DNA of 41,993 nucleotides from Rhizobiaceae bacterium (GTDB lineage Bacteria; Pseudomonadota; Alphaproteobacteria; Rhizobiales; Rhizobiaceae): NCBI GenBank assembly GCA_025458045.1, contig JALOTE010000008.1, positions 1 to 41,993 of the forward strand, read 5' to 3'. Shown piece by piece: positions 18,787 to 26,211 of this stretch (position 1 is its first letter; each line of letters starts with the position of its first letter). The notes under the pieces were generated by a model. It saw only the letters and a program-made list of their open reading frames with translations, ran no database searches and was not told where the DNA came from. The position numbers and the translations under genes were made by a program.

Positions 18787-19583
18787 TGGCTGACCGGCGG
18801 GGCGAAGCGGCTGAGACCGGTCATCTGGACCATCGCGGTTTCCGCCTGCGTTGGCTCGCGGCCGGGCCGGAGCATGGCGAACCTGTGCTGCTTGTTCACG
18901 GCTTTGCATCCAACATCGAAACGAACTGGGTCAATCCGGGCTGGGTCCAAACGCTTTCATCCCAAGGTCGGCGGGTTCTGGCGTTCGATCATCGCGGCCA
19001 TGGCCAAAGCAGCCGCAGCCGCAACGCCGAGGATTTCGCCCCGCTGGAAATGGCGGCCGACGCGACCGCTCTGCTCGATCATTTCGGGATCGGCAAGGCC
19101 CACTGGTTCGGCTATTCGATGGGCGGGCGCGTGGCGGCGTTCGCGGCCGTTGCGATGCCGCAGCGGGTCGCGTCCCTGTGTCTCGGCGGCATTGGTGACG
19201 CGCTTGTCAAAGGGTCGGGGTTCTGGGGGCCGGTGCGCGAGGCGTTGCTGACGGACGATCCCGCCACAATCACCGATCCCAAAGCGATGATGTTCCGCAA
19301 ATTCGCTGACCAAACCGGGAGCGACCGCATCGCGCTCGCCGCCTGCATCGAAGGCTCGCGCGCCAACCTCCCGGAAGATGCCGTGCGCCGCATCACGGCT
19401 CCGACGCTGATCGCCGTCGGCACGCGTGATGATGTGGCGGGCGATCCGCACCGCCTTGCCGCCTTGCTGCCGCGCGCCGAGGTGCTGTCGATCGAAGGTC
19501 GCGATCACATGCTTTCGGTTGGTGACCGGCAGTTCAAGGCGGCCTATCCGGCGTTTCTTGCACGCGCGGGGCATGCGCCATGA
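18783..19583 (+). CDS. alpha/beta-fold hydrolase
   Basis: Hydrolase of 266 residues with the alpha/beta-hydrolase layout: LLVHGFASN (oxyanion region), FDHRGHGQSS, nucleophile elbow GYSMGGR (Ser112), an acidic residue after VGTRDD and a C-terminal EGRDHMLSV with the catalytic His. The substrate is unknown; the form resembles esterases and 3-oxoadipate enol-lactonase-like enzymes. The ATG at 18783 overlaps the DUF192 stop (ATGATG), with a second ATG directly after. No signal peptide, so it is cytoplasmic. Confidence 0.9.
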   Translation: MMADRRGEAAETGHLDHRGFRLRWLAAGPEHGEPVLLVHGFASNIETNWVNPGWVQTLSSQGRRVLAFDHRGHGQSSRSRNAEDFAPLEMAADATALLDHFGIGKAHWFGYSMGGRVAAFAAVAMPQRVASLCLGGIGDALVKGSGFWGPVREALLTDDPATITDPKAMMFRKFADQTGSDRIALAACIEGSRANLPEDAVRRITAPTLIAVGTRDDVAGDPHRLAALLPRAEVLSIEGRDHMLSVGDRQFKAAYPAFLARAGHAP

Positions 19584-19692
19584 CATTCCAGTCATTGGAT
19601 TGCATGGTGTTTGCCGGTTGCATCGCGGCATTTGCGCCCCATGTCACGGCGGAGTAAGAATGCGGCGGACGTCCGCTTGATGGAGACAGCGC

Positions 19693-20511
19693 ATGCAAAG
19701 GGAACAGTCACTGCGCGCCAGCATTGAAACGCTGGATCCGATCTGGAGCGCGGTCCGCCGCGAGGGGTTGGACATCGTCCACGATGACCCGATGCTGACG
19801 GCATTCATTCACGCTTGCGTGCTCAACCATGACACGCTTGAGAAGGCTGTCGCGCACCGGATCGGCCAGAGGCTGGACCATGCGGATTATCCATCGGAAT
19901 TGATTGTAAGCGACTTTGCGGCGATGACCCGCCAGGATGCGAGTTGGTCGGCCGTGTTGCGCGCCGACATGCAGGCCTTTCACGAGCGTGATCCGGCATG
20001 CAGCCGCTTCATCGAGCCATTGCTCTATTTCAAGGGCTTTCACGCCATCCAGACCCACAGGCTCGCCCATTGGCTATTAGGGCAGGGCCGCAAGGACGCG
20101 GCACTATATTTGCAAAGCCGGTCTTCAGTGGTGTTTCAGACGGACATCAATCCGGCCGCTCGCATAGGACGCGGCTTGTTCCTCGACCATGCCACAGGGC
20201 TTGTCGTGGGCGAGACCGCGCGCATCGGCGATGACGTGTCCATCCTGCATGGTGTGACATTGGGCGGCACCGGCAAGGCTGGCGGCGACCGGCATCCGAA
20301 AATCGGCAATGGCGTGTTGATCGGTGCCGGGGCGAAAGTGCTCGGCAACATCCAGGTCGGCCAGTGCAGCCGCATCGCCGCCGGGTCGGTCGTGCTGAAG
20401 GACGTACCCGAGCGGGCCACCATGGCGGGCGTGCCTGCGCGCGTGGTTGGCGAGGCAGGGTGCAGCGACCCGGCACGCAGCATGGACCAGATCATCGCGT
20501 CCGATGCCTGA
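19693..20511 (+). CDS. cysE: serine O-acetyltransferase
   Basis: Forms O-acetylserine from serine and acetyl-CoA, the first step of cysteine synthesis. An N-terminal helical domain (to about residue 140) is followed by the left-handed beta-helix hexapeptide repeats: NPAARIGRGLFLDHATGLVV, GDDVSILHGVTLGGTGKAGG and IGAGAKVLGNIQVG, ending in GVPARVVG. His in the DHATG and LHGVT loops are the expected catalytic residues. The length of 272 residues is normal. Ribosome site ggaga lies upstream. A perfect 12-bp palindrome (gcggacgtccgc, 19665-19676) precedes the ribosome site and may be incidental in GC-rich DNA. Confidence 0.95.
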   Translation: MQREQSLRASIETLDPIWSAVRREGLDIVHDDPMLTAFIHACVLNHDTLEKAVAHRIGQRLDHADYPSELIVSDFAAMTRQDASWSAVLRADMQAFHERDPACSRFIEPLLYFKGFHAIQTHRLAHWLLGQGRKDAALYLQSRSSVVFQTDINPAARIGRGLFLDHATGLVVGETARIGDDVSILHGVTLGGTGKAGGDRHPKIGNGVLIGAGAKVLGNIQVGQCSRIAAGSVVLKDVPERATMAGVPARVVGEAGCSDPARSMDQIIASDA

Positions 20512-20609
20512 ATTCACCGGCACGATGCGGCTGCTTGCAGCATGGCTTGCTGCGGCATAAAGCCGGAAGTCATCACGAAGGACGCCGAAAAATCGGCGAA
20601 GGACTGTTC

Positions 20610-20819
20610 ATGCAGAAGACCGAGATCGAGAAACTGACGCGCTATTTCCGCCGCGTGTTCGGCAACCCGGCCATTGCGGTTCGGGCGCGGCCGAAACTGG
20701 CCGATTCGGCCGAACTTTATGTCGGCGAGGAATTTCTCGGCATCATCTCGAAAATCGAGGACGAGGGCGAGACATCCTATGACCTGTCGATGTCGATCCT
20801 TGATATCGACCTCGATTGA
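20610..20819 (+). CDS. DUF3126-family small protein
   Basis: Protein of 69 residues matching the DUF3126 pattern of Alphaproteobacteria: KTEIEKLTRYFRRVFGNP, then VGEEFLGIISKIEDEGETSY and an acidic C-terminus SILDIDLD. Cytoplasmic, unknown function. Ribosome site aagga lies seven bases before the ATG. It follows cysE by 98 bases and ends three bases from the convergent membrane-protein gene. Confidence 0.9.
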   Translation: MQKTEIEKLTRYFRRVFGNPAIAVRARPKLADSAELYVGEEFLGIISKIEDEGETSYDLSMSILDIDLD

Positions 20820-20822
20820 TCG

Positions 20823-21605
20823 TTATTTTTGCAAGCTGGCGATGAGGCCGCGAAGACCCTGATCGAGCGCCAGATGCTCGGTCAAAAGGTCTTGCGGAAA
20901 ACGGTACTTCACGCTGATGCCGCCGTCGGTGACGATGTCGCGCTCGCAAGCGGCTGAAATCGTTTCTGAAAGCCTGCCTTCGATGCAGCGCGCAACAAAC
21001 GGAGTGTCGCTGCGCCCGACATAAAGAACTTCATTGCTGAAAATCGCGTGGTCGGCGCGAAACCGGTAGGCGTCCAACCCGTCAAAGGGTGACACGGCGG
21101 GCAGCGGCTCGACCAACTGGCGATAGATCGGCTCCAGCCTGCCGGTCATGTCACGGCTCATTTGCTGCGGCTCGATGGAAATGAAGATGAGTTTGCGGTC
21201 CGCGTCATCGCCTGTTTCAAAAGCCTGCCGGTCGGCCAGCGTGTAGCCGCTCATCGACGGCCACAGAACATAAAGGTCGAGCCGCGCCGCAACGCCATCC
21301 ACGCGCTGGTCACGGTGGCGGATCAGATTTTCAGGCACAGAGAATACCGCGTCGGCGATCACCACTTCACGGAGTTCAGTGCTGACCGTATTGCCTCCGA
21401 GCCGGATCTGGCCGCCATAGTGGCGACCTGCCAGGGATATCGCGACGGACAGAACGCCAAGCGCCACCAAGACGCGAAGCACATGGCGCAGGAGCGACGG
21501 CGTCGCGCCGTCGATCGGGGGCGGGGCAGGGGCGGTGATGGCGGCAGGACGCATGGGATCAGCGGTCTGGCTGCGTGATAATGGTTCCAGACCTTCGGCA
21601 AACAT
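20823..21605 (-). CDS. hypothetical membrane-anchored protein
   Basis: Unnamed protein of 260 residues. A cytoplasmic Pro-rich N-terminus (TAPAPPPIDG) precedes one transmembrane helix (VLRVLVALGVLSVAISLAG, about residues 46-64). A periplasmic domain of some 190 residues follows with RVDGVAARLDLYVLWPSMSGY and FDGLDAYRF. It appears related to conserved hypotheticals of Hyphomicrobiales, but I know no function. The ATG at 21605 is used; ATG 21554 is a possible shorter start. The frame remains open far upstream, but that part lies antisense to the carbonic anhydrase gene and is not credible. Divergent from that gene across 48 bases. The stop is TAA. Confidence 0.75.
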   Translation of the reverse strand: MFAEGLEPLSRSQTADPMRPAAITAPAPPPIDGATPSLLRHVLRVLVALGVLSVAISLAGRHYGGQIRLGGNTVSTELREVVIADAVFSVPENLIRHRDQRVDGVAARLDLYVLWPSMSGYTLADRQAFETGDDADRKLIFISIEPQQMSRDMTGRLEPIYRQLVEPLPAVSPFDGLDAYRFRADHAIFSNEVLYVGRSDTPFVARCIEGRLSETISAACERDIVTDGGISVKYRFPQDLLTEHLALDQGLRGLIASLQK

Positions 21606-21653
21606 GGTTAAGCTGACGTTACCATCGACCGCGCCGGACATTGGAGCTGCGCC

Positions 21654-22187
21654 TTGATCTATGAACTTGACACCATCCAACCGCAATTCGAGGATCGCGG
21701 GAGCGTGTGGATCGCGCCGGGCGCAGCGGTGATCGGCGCAGTGCGTCTGGGTGCCGGTGTGGGCATCTGGTTCGGAGCGGTGCTTCGGGGCGACGGCGAA
21801 CCGATCAGCATCGGCCGCATGACCAATCTTCAGGAGCATGTAATGGTGCACACCGATCCGGGATTTCCGGTTGAGGTGGGTGACGGCTGCACCATCGGCC
21901 ACCGGGCGATCCTGCATGGCTGCACCATTGGCGACAACACATTGATTGGCATGGGCGCGATAGTGCTCAACGGGGCCGTGATCGGAAACAATTGCCTGGT
22001 CGGGGCAGGGGCGCTGGTGACAGAGCGCAGGACATTTCCCGACAACAGCCTGATCGTCGGCGTGCCGGCCAAGGCGATCCGGACGTTGAGCGAGGCTGAA
22101 ATCGCGGGCCTTAAGCGCTCTGCCGAGCATTATGCCGCCAACCAGCAACGCTTCGCCAAGGGGCTGGTGCCGATGGCGGACGCCTGA
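21654..22187 (+). CDS. gamma-class carbonic anhydrase family protein
   Basis: Left-handed beta-helix protein of 177 residues in the gamma-carbonic anhydrase / YrdA group, binding a metal with three His: MVHTDPG, CTIGHRAILHGCTIGDN. Hexapeptide repeats run from IGAVRLGAGVGIW to GNNCLVGAGALV, ending GVPAKAIRTL. Whether it hydrates CO2 or is a catalytically silent homologue cannot be seen. The start is a TTG codon at 21654 with ggag (21643-21646) seven bases upstream; no ATG or GTG is suitably placed. Confidence 0.9.
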   Translation: MIYELDTIQPQFEDRGSVWIAPGAAVIGAVRLGAGVGIWFGAVLRGDGEPISIGRMTNLQEHVMVHTDPGFPVEVGDGCTIGHRAILHGCTIGDNTLIGMGAIVLNGAVIGNNCLVGAGALVTERRTFPDNSLIVGVPAKAIRTLSEAEIAGLKRSAEHYAANQQRFAKGLVPMADA

Positions 22188-22224
22188 AAAAGGCGGAGCC
22201 GGCCCGGGGACGGGGGCCGGCTCC
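22187..22224 (-). terminator. rho-independent terminator for the BTLCP gene
   Basis: A perfect 11-bp inverted repeat (arms 22195-22205 and 22214-22224, loop of 8) is followed on the minus strand by a gcctttttc run (22194-22186). It lies 67 bases beyond the stop of the minus-strand peptidase gene. On the plus strand, directly after the carbonic anhydrase stop, it has no T-run but could still weaken read-through. Confidence 0.7.
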
Positions 22225-22290
22225 ATTCACCCGGTCATTGGGGGACAGGACGGTGGGGTCTGACCGGGGAATCTGTTGCTGTTTGGGGGG

Positions 22291-22917
22291 TCAACGCAAA
22301 GCGGCGACGGCGCCGCCGCGGTTGTCGTCGATGCCGATCCATCGACCGGAATGGGCGCTGTCCTGGCGCTTGAGGAATGTGTAGCCGGTCTCGCTCCACA
22401 GGCGGACATCGCCGCGCAGATTGTCGAGCACGAAGTCGCCCTGGGTCGTCACAATCGTCAGCACAGCATGGCCGCTGCCATCCGCCTGCCGGACGACAGT
22501 AATGGGCAGATTGGCTTCCGCCACACCGGCATTGATCAGGAGTTTTCGCTTCAAGAGCACATAGTCTTCGCAATCACCCGCAGTCGTCGGGTAGGACCAG
22601 ACTTCCTCCTTGCCCCACAGTTCCGCGTCCGTGACCGGGCGGATCATGGCATTGACCGAGGAATTAATGTCGATGATGCGTGACCAGATCGACTGGTTGA
22701 GCTTCAGCGGATTTCCGCTTTTCAGCTTGCGGCATTCCGATGGCAGTCGCTGGCACAGTTCATAATGCCCGATCGGCTGAGTCGTCTCCGCGCTGAGCAC
22801 CATGGCGGCTGTGGCGTGCGCGCCAGTCGTGAACGCGGTGCCCAGCACCGTTGCGACAACACCCACACCGCACAAGCGCCGCCTGATCTGTGGTCTCTTG
22901 ATTACTATTGCAGTCAT
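22291..22917 (-). CDS. transglutaminase-like cysteine peptidase (BTLCP family)
   Basis: Exported bacterial transglutaminase-like cysteine proteinase, related to LapG, which cleaves surface adhesins in other bacteria. Signal peptide: basic start (KRPQIRRR) and hydrophobic VGVVATVLGTAFTTGAHA. The catalytic residues are Cys116 (AGDCEDYVLLKR), His150 (GSGHAVL) and Asp165 (FVLDNLR). The total of 208 residues fits the family. Ribosome site aggggga lies upstream. No LapD-like receptor is adjacent, though a PilZ protein (possible c-di-GMP sensor) is the next gene on the same strand. Whether it processes one of the large surface proteins at 35-42 kb is untested. Confidence 0.9.
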   Translation of the reverse strand: MTAIVIKRPQIRRRLCGVGVVATVLGTAFTTGAHATAAMVLSAETTQPIGHYELCQRLPSECRKLKSGNPLKLNQSIWSRIIDINSSVNAMIRPVTDAELWGKEEVWSYPTTAGDCEDYVLLKRKLLINAGVAEANLPITVVRQADGSGHAVLTIVTTQGDFVLDNLRGDVRLWSETGYTFLKRQDSAHSGRWIGIDDNRGGAVAALR

Positions 22918-23018
22918 TGTCCAGTCCCCCTGTGATGAGGACTATGACAGGCACGTTTTGATTTGACGCGAAGATCGGCGTGCAGATTTATAGTTGTTTG
23001 AAATCAAGCTGTATTCAA

Positions 23019-23042
23019 ATTTGAGGACAGTCTGCCTCAAAT
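23019..23042. promoter_or_regulatory. inverted repeat in the promoter region of the BTLCP gene
   Basis: ATTTGAGG-N8-CCTCAAAT is a perfect 8-bp dyad in an unusually AT-rich stretch about 100 bases upstream of the peptidase ATG. TTGAAT and TATAAA occur just downstream on the minus strand but with a spacer of about 20. The form suggests a dimeric regulator's operator; which one is unknown. Confidence 0.4.
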
Positions 23043-23120
23043 CCAATGTGAATGAGAACCGAATTCGAGCGGTCGGAGAAACCAAGTCTTAATTCCAGAT
23101 CCGGCCGTTCCAGCCCTGCG

Positions 23121-23153
23121 AAAAACAAAAAAGCCGGTCACGAGGACCGGCTT
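23121..23153 (-). terminator. rho-independent terminator for the PilZ gene
   Basis: A 9-bp perfect stem (23131-23139 with 23145-23153, loop acgag) is followed on the minus strand by ttttgttttt (23130-23121). It begins 25 bases after the stop of the PilZ gene. Textbook intrinsic terminator. Confidence 0.85.
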
Positions 23154-23177
23154 CCAATCCCTGCGGGTCTGTCTGGC

Positions 23178-23780
23178 TCAGACGAACGCGTCGCCGAACG
23201 CATCCTGAAGCGAATCGCGCGTTTGCAGCGTGAGGAATTCGATCGCGACGCCATCCTCGAAATGGCGAACGACGCGCCCCGGCTTGATGCCCAGCCGGAC
23301 TGACGTGCCGAGCGGCGGCTTGAATTCCAGCGCAATGGCGGAGCCGGACAATGACAGGTCGATCAGGCGGCACGGATAGCGGCGGCCGTCCTCAAGTTCG
23401 AGCACCGACAGGGCATTGGCCTTGATCATCGCGCGGTCATGGCGGCGGTCTTCAGGCAGGTTCAGTTCGTGCTTGTTGACGAGCCATGTCAGCTGCGCGG
23501 CCAGCTTCTCGCGTTTGCGGTCCGAAGCGATGATTTCAGCTGAAAAACCGTCATCGGAGGCGCGGGTGACCTTGCCCTCGATGCGGCCGACATGATCGAG
23601 ATAGGCGATCACCTTCTCACCCGGAAAGCAAACCGAACGAGAGCGGAAACTGAGATCGCCGGGCGACATGTCGATCACATCGCAATTGTGTTCCGTGCGA
23701 TCCTCGCGCATGAAGCGCCCGCGCACCTGCACCGGCACACGCTGGAACACCCGCTTCTCGACCTGGCCCGCTTGCAACAT
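23178..23780 (-). CDS. tandem PilZ-domain protein
   Basis: Protein of 200 residues that appears to hold two PilZ domains. The first (residues about 8-95) has EKRVFQRVPVQVRGRF and IDMSPGDLSF. The second (about 110-195) has EDRRHDRAMIK and LIDLSLSGSAIALEF. The second keeps the c-di-GMP-binding pattern RxxxR plus DxSxxG; the first has an Arg-rich start but a weaker DxSxxG. It is probably a cytoplasmic c-di-GMP receptor or adaptor. It has its own terminator and is followed on the same strand by the BTLCP peptidase gene, whose LapG relatives are under c-di-GMP control. Confidence 0.85.
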   Translation of the reverse strand: MLQAGQVEKRVFQRVPVQVRGRFMREDRTEHNCDVIDMSPGDLSFRSRSVCFPGEKVIAYLDHVGRIEGKVTRASDDGFSAEIIASDRKREKLAAQLTWLVNKHELNLPEDRRHDRAMIKANALSVLELEDGRRYPCRLIDLSLSGSAIALEFKPPLGTSVRLGIKPGRVVRHFEDGVAIEFLTLQTRDSLQDAFGDAFV

Positions 23781-23880
23781 GTTCTGTCCCTTGCGCCACG
23801 TTCGATCCGGCGCAGCCCTTGTTTCGACAAGGATAATGGCTTTGCGTTAACGGGCCGTAAGCCGTCGGCTCCGCCAAAGG

Positions 23881-24504
23881 TCAGTTGTCGCGCCCGCCTT
23901 TGATCACGCGCAGGTGACGGCTTTTCGGTGCAAGGGGACGCAGCGCCGAGGCATCAGGCGCGAGGGTCGGCACATCGACCGCCGGGCGGTTTGCAAGGAA
24001 CATCGGCTCGCGCGACGGATCAAGAATGCGGATGCTCGCAAGCGACAGTTGAGCCACGGGCTCCAATCCGAACCAGAATTCCGGCTTGACAGGGGAAAGG
24101 CACCCGAGAATCCGCGGTCCGTCCTGTTCCGAGGCAAGCGGCAGCAGAAGCAGTTCCAGTGTCGCTTCCCGCCGGTTGACGCTGGTTGCCGCAAACTCGG
24201 CCACGATCACGGCGTCATCCTGCACGCAGTTGCGCAGCATCCGGCCCAAGAGCGCGCGATTGGCGACAGGAACAAGATCACGCAGCGCAGTTTCGCGCAG
24301 TTCACGGCCAAACAGCGCGCTGACAGCGGTGCCAACCAGACGGAACGTAAATTCATCCTGCGTGCCTTGAGCGTGCAGGATGAAGGTCTCGGTCAGGATG
24401 TCGCGCAAGTCACCCGGTTCGATGGATGTGCGGCGCGGCGCAGCGGCGGCACCGCGCAACCGGTTCCAATAGGCAAACAGGGCGAGGGAAGGTCGGCTTT
24501 TCAT
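23881..24504 (-). CDS. PAS-domain protein (PAS_5-like)
   Basis: Protein of about 207 residues similar to the short alphaproteobacterial PAS_5-type proteins. Visible features: LALFAYWNRLRG near the start, FTFRLVGTAVSALFGREL (PAS core), a central LELLLLPLAS strand and a basic end SRHLRVIKGGRDN. No output domain is fused, so it may act as a small sensor or an adaptor. The ATG at 24504 is used; a GTG at 24525 is possible. It lies 100 bases upstream of the PilZ gene on the same strand. Confidence 0.85.
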   Translation of the reverse strand: MKSRPSLALFAYWNRLRGAAAAPRRTSIEPGDLRDILTETFILHAQGTQDEFTFRLVGTAVSALFGRELRETALRDLVPVANRALLGRMLRNCVQDDAVIVAEFAATSVNRREATLELLLLPLASEQDGPRILGCLSPVKPEFWFGLEPVAQLSLASIRILDPSREPMFLANRPAVDVPTLAPDASALRPLAPKSRHLRVIKGGRDN

Positions 24505-24525
24505 CGCATTGGTCCGCTGTGGCAC

Positions 24526-24740
24526 GTTTCGTCACCTGACCGAGCCGAACTGTCCCGTTTTGAGCCGGAAACAGACGCGGCAACGCCATTTGCTCACGAA
24601 ATTGCAACCTTCATGCCACGGCGCAGTCCGCGCGCCGTACCGGCATCCATGCCCGAGTCGCCCGTCCAAATCGCGGCGGCCCTCCGGTGCAAGCCACGCT
24701 CCATGCTGTTGTGAACCGGTCGCGGGAATTAACGTTAACA
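24526..24740. other. intergenic stretch, no gene seen
   Basis: Between the PAS gene and mazG, 326 bp lack a protein gene. Open frames here (for example 24509-24787 plus) have Arg/Ser/Pro-rich compositions typical of shadow frames. The right end contains the palindrome-like TTAACGTTAACAA. The part beyond 24740 may encode a small RNA, listed separately. Confidence 0.5.
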
Positions 24741-24872
24741 ATGAGTTTCGATTGCGTTCGGCTTCCGGATTTGGGACACGCAGATGAGCCGGAAATTCCG
24801 GGTTGCAGCACTTCGGTCGGGTCTGACCCCGGCGCCTGGATCGGGGATGGTTCAGGCGCCTTTTTCTTTTTC
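24741..24872 (+). ncRNA. candidate small RNA ending in an intrinsic terminator
   Basis: No plus-strand gene exists between 22187 and 25861, yet a strong plus-strand terminator lies at 24831-24872. The segment before it can fold: TTCCGG (24763-24768) with CCGGAA (24789-24794), and GGG/CCC around 24820-24829. A weak promoter-like TTGTGA (24709-24714) is about 17 bases from ACGTTA, giving a start near 24745. The 3' part is antisense to the last codons of mazG. Start and existence are inference; the alternative is that the T-run merely reflects Lys/Glu codons of mazG. Confidence 0.3.
24831..24872 (+). terminator. rho-independent terminator on the plus strand
   Basis: Arms ggcgcctg (24831-24838) and caggcgcc (24853-24860) form an 8-bp stem, extendable by an A-T and a G-T pair, followed by tttttctttttc. 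The mazG stop codon (minus strand) lies inside the right arm. On the minus strand the hairpin lacks a T-run but could help end mazG transcripts. Confidence 0.6.
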
Positions 24873-25688
24873 AGCCCGTTTCACCGCATCCCAGATCGCA
24901 TCCATTTCGGCCAGCGTCGCACGGTCGGGCGCCCGGCCTTCAGCGCCAAGCGCCGCCTCGATGGCGGCAAAGCGCCGGCGGAATTTCGCATTGGCCGCCT
25001 TCAGGGCCATCTCCGGATCGACCATGGCATGCCGGGCGAGGTTCATCATTGCAAAGGACAAATCGCCAAACTCGGCGCGGATGGCGTCGGCGCCCTCATG
25101 GGCAATGGCCATGCGCAACTCGGCGATTTCTTCCTCCAGCTTGTCCAGAACCGGCATGACATCTGGCCAATCAAAGCCGACGCGTGCCGCGCGCGCCTGC
25201 AGTTTGGTTGCTTCCAGATAGCCGGGCAGGGCGCGCGGAACATCATCAAGCAGGCTTTCCGGACCCCCTTCGATGCGGCCTTCCGCCCGTTTTGCCGCGC
25301 TCTTCGCAGCCTTCTCTTCGGCCTTGATCGCCTCCCATTGGCCTTTTGCCAATGTCGCACCCGGCGCAGCCTGCGGCCCGAACACATGCGGGTGGCGGCG
25401 GATCATCTTGGCGGTAATGGCAGCAACCACGTCGCCGAACGAAAATGCGCCGACCTCTTCGGCCATGCGCGCGTGGAATACGACCTGCAACAAAAGGTCA
25501 CCCAACTCGTCGCACAGATCGACCATGTCATTGCGCGCTATCGCGTCGGCAACCTCATGGGCTTCTTCGAGCGTGTAGGGCGCGATTGTCGAAAAGGTCT
25601 GCGCCACGTCCCAAGCGCAACCTGAAACGGGATCACGCAGCGCTGCCATGATCTCCAGCAAGCGGCCAATGTCTCGGGATGCGATCAT
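24852..25688 (-). CDS. mazG: nucleoside triphosphate pyrophosphohydrolase MazG
   Basis: House-cleaning enzyme that hydrolyses (d)NTPs to monophosphates and pyrophosphate. Two MazG domains are visible. The first has LRDPVSGCAWD, TIAPYTLEEAHEVADAI and DLCDELGDLLLQVVFHARM with the EExxE/ExxD Mg-binding pattern. The second, after an Ala/Lys-rich linker, has KLEEEIAELRMA and EFGDLSFAMMNLARH. The length of 278 residues is usual. It ends in a Lys/Glu-rich tail (KRAEKEKGA). A stand-alone gene in its own orientation block. Confidence 0.95.
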   Translation of the reverse strand: MIASRDIGRLLEIMAALRDPVSGCAWDVAQTFSTIAPYTLEEAHEVADAIARNDMVDLCDELGDLLLQVVFHARMAEEVGAFSFGDVVAAITAKMIRRHPHVFGPQAAPGATLAKGQWEAIKAEEKAAKSAAKRAEGRIEGGPESLLDDVPRALPGYLEATKLQARAARVGFDWPDVMPVLDKLEEEIAELRMAIAHEGADAIRAEFGDLSFAMMNLARHAMVDPEMALKAANAKFRRRFAAIEAALGAEGRAPDRATLAEMDAIWDAVKRAEKEKGA

Positions 25689-25785
25689 GGCCGAAGATTA
25701 GCAGGCGGCACCGTCTCGACGCGAACAGGAACGCAGGTCATCCACAGGTGAATCATTGTCCGCGATCGACGCAATCTTGTCCGGG

Positions 25786-25804
25786 GGCATGGTGTATCCA
25801 TGCC
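25786..25804. promoter_or_regulatory. short inverted repeat upstream of a small basic-protein gene
   Basis: GGCATGG-tgtat-CCATGCC is a perfect 7-bp dyad, 57 bases before the ATG at 25861. It could be an operator or an mRNA leader hairpin; there is no T-run, so it is not a terminator. Chance occurrence is possible. Confidence 0.25.
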
Positions 25805-25860
25805 AAGCGACCTAAGGGATGCATGCCTGATTTTTTCACCCCATGGCCAAGGATTGCAAA

Positions 25861-26121
25861 ATGCCCGATGACAGCCACGCCCTGAGGGCGCAATCCAAAT
25901 TCATTGAGCGCCAAAAGAAAGCCGACGACCGCGCGAGCGCCAAAGCAGAGTATGAGCTGGAAGCCAAAATGCGCAACGCAAAGATAGCGAAACTGCGCGC
26001 CTTGCGGCTGGCCAAAGAGGAGGCCGACAAGGCTGCCATTGCCGAAAAGCCCAAAGGCTCCAAACCATCACGTGCGGCGCGCACTGCAACGCCCATCAAA
26101 CGCGGTGTTGGCTCGTGGTGA
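25861..26121 (+). CDS. small basic helical protein, unknown function
   Basis: Protein of 86 residues rich in Lys, Ala and Arg, predicted as one long helix or coiled coil (QSKFIERQKKADDRASAKAE to LRALRLAKEEADKAA), with a flexible Pro/Ser/Lys-rich basic tail. It somewhat resembles the DUF6481 and related Ala/Lys-rich families, but I cannot assign it safely. Ribosome site aagga (25849-25853) lies seven bases before the ATG at 25861, better placed than for the ATG at 25843. Flanked by mazG and ybaK, both on the other strand, so it is monocistronic. Confidence 0.75.
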   Translation: MPDDSHALRAQSKFIERQKKADDRASAKAEYELEAKMRNAKIAKLRALRLAKEEADKAAIAEKPKGSKPSRAARTATPIKRGVGSW

Positions 26122-26211
26122 TCCCAGTCGCATAAGATGGATTATGGAACTGACGTGACCAAGGATTGGGCTGGTCGCGGACTTCAACCCTTGATTTTCG
26201 AGGTTCATCGC

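Noticed and set aside
19580-19657. 25-codon frame overlapping the alpha/beta hydrolase stop (ATGA)
   Set aside because: Too short, no ribosome site and no recognisable features; kept only as a remote possibility.
24509-24787. 92-codon plus-strand frame between the PAS gene and mazG
   Set aside because: Low-complexity Arg/Ser/Pro/Cys composition and no ribosome site.
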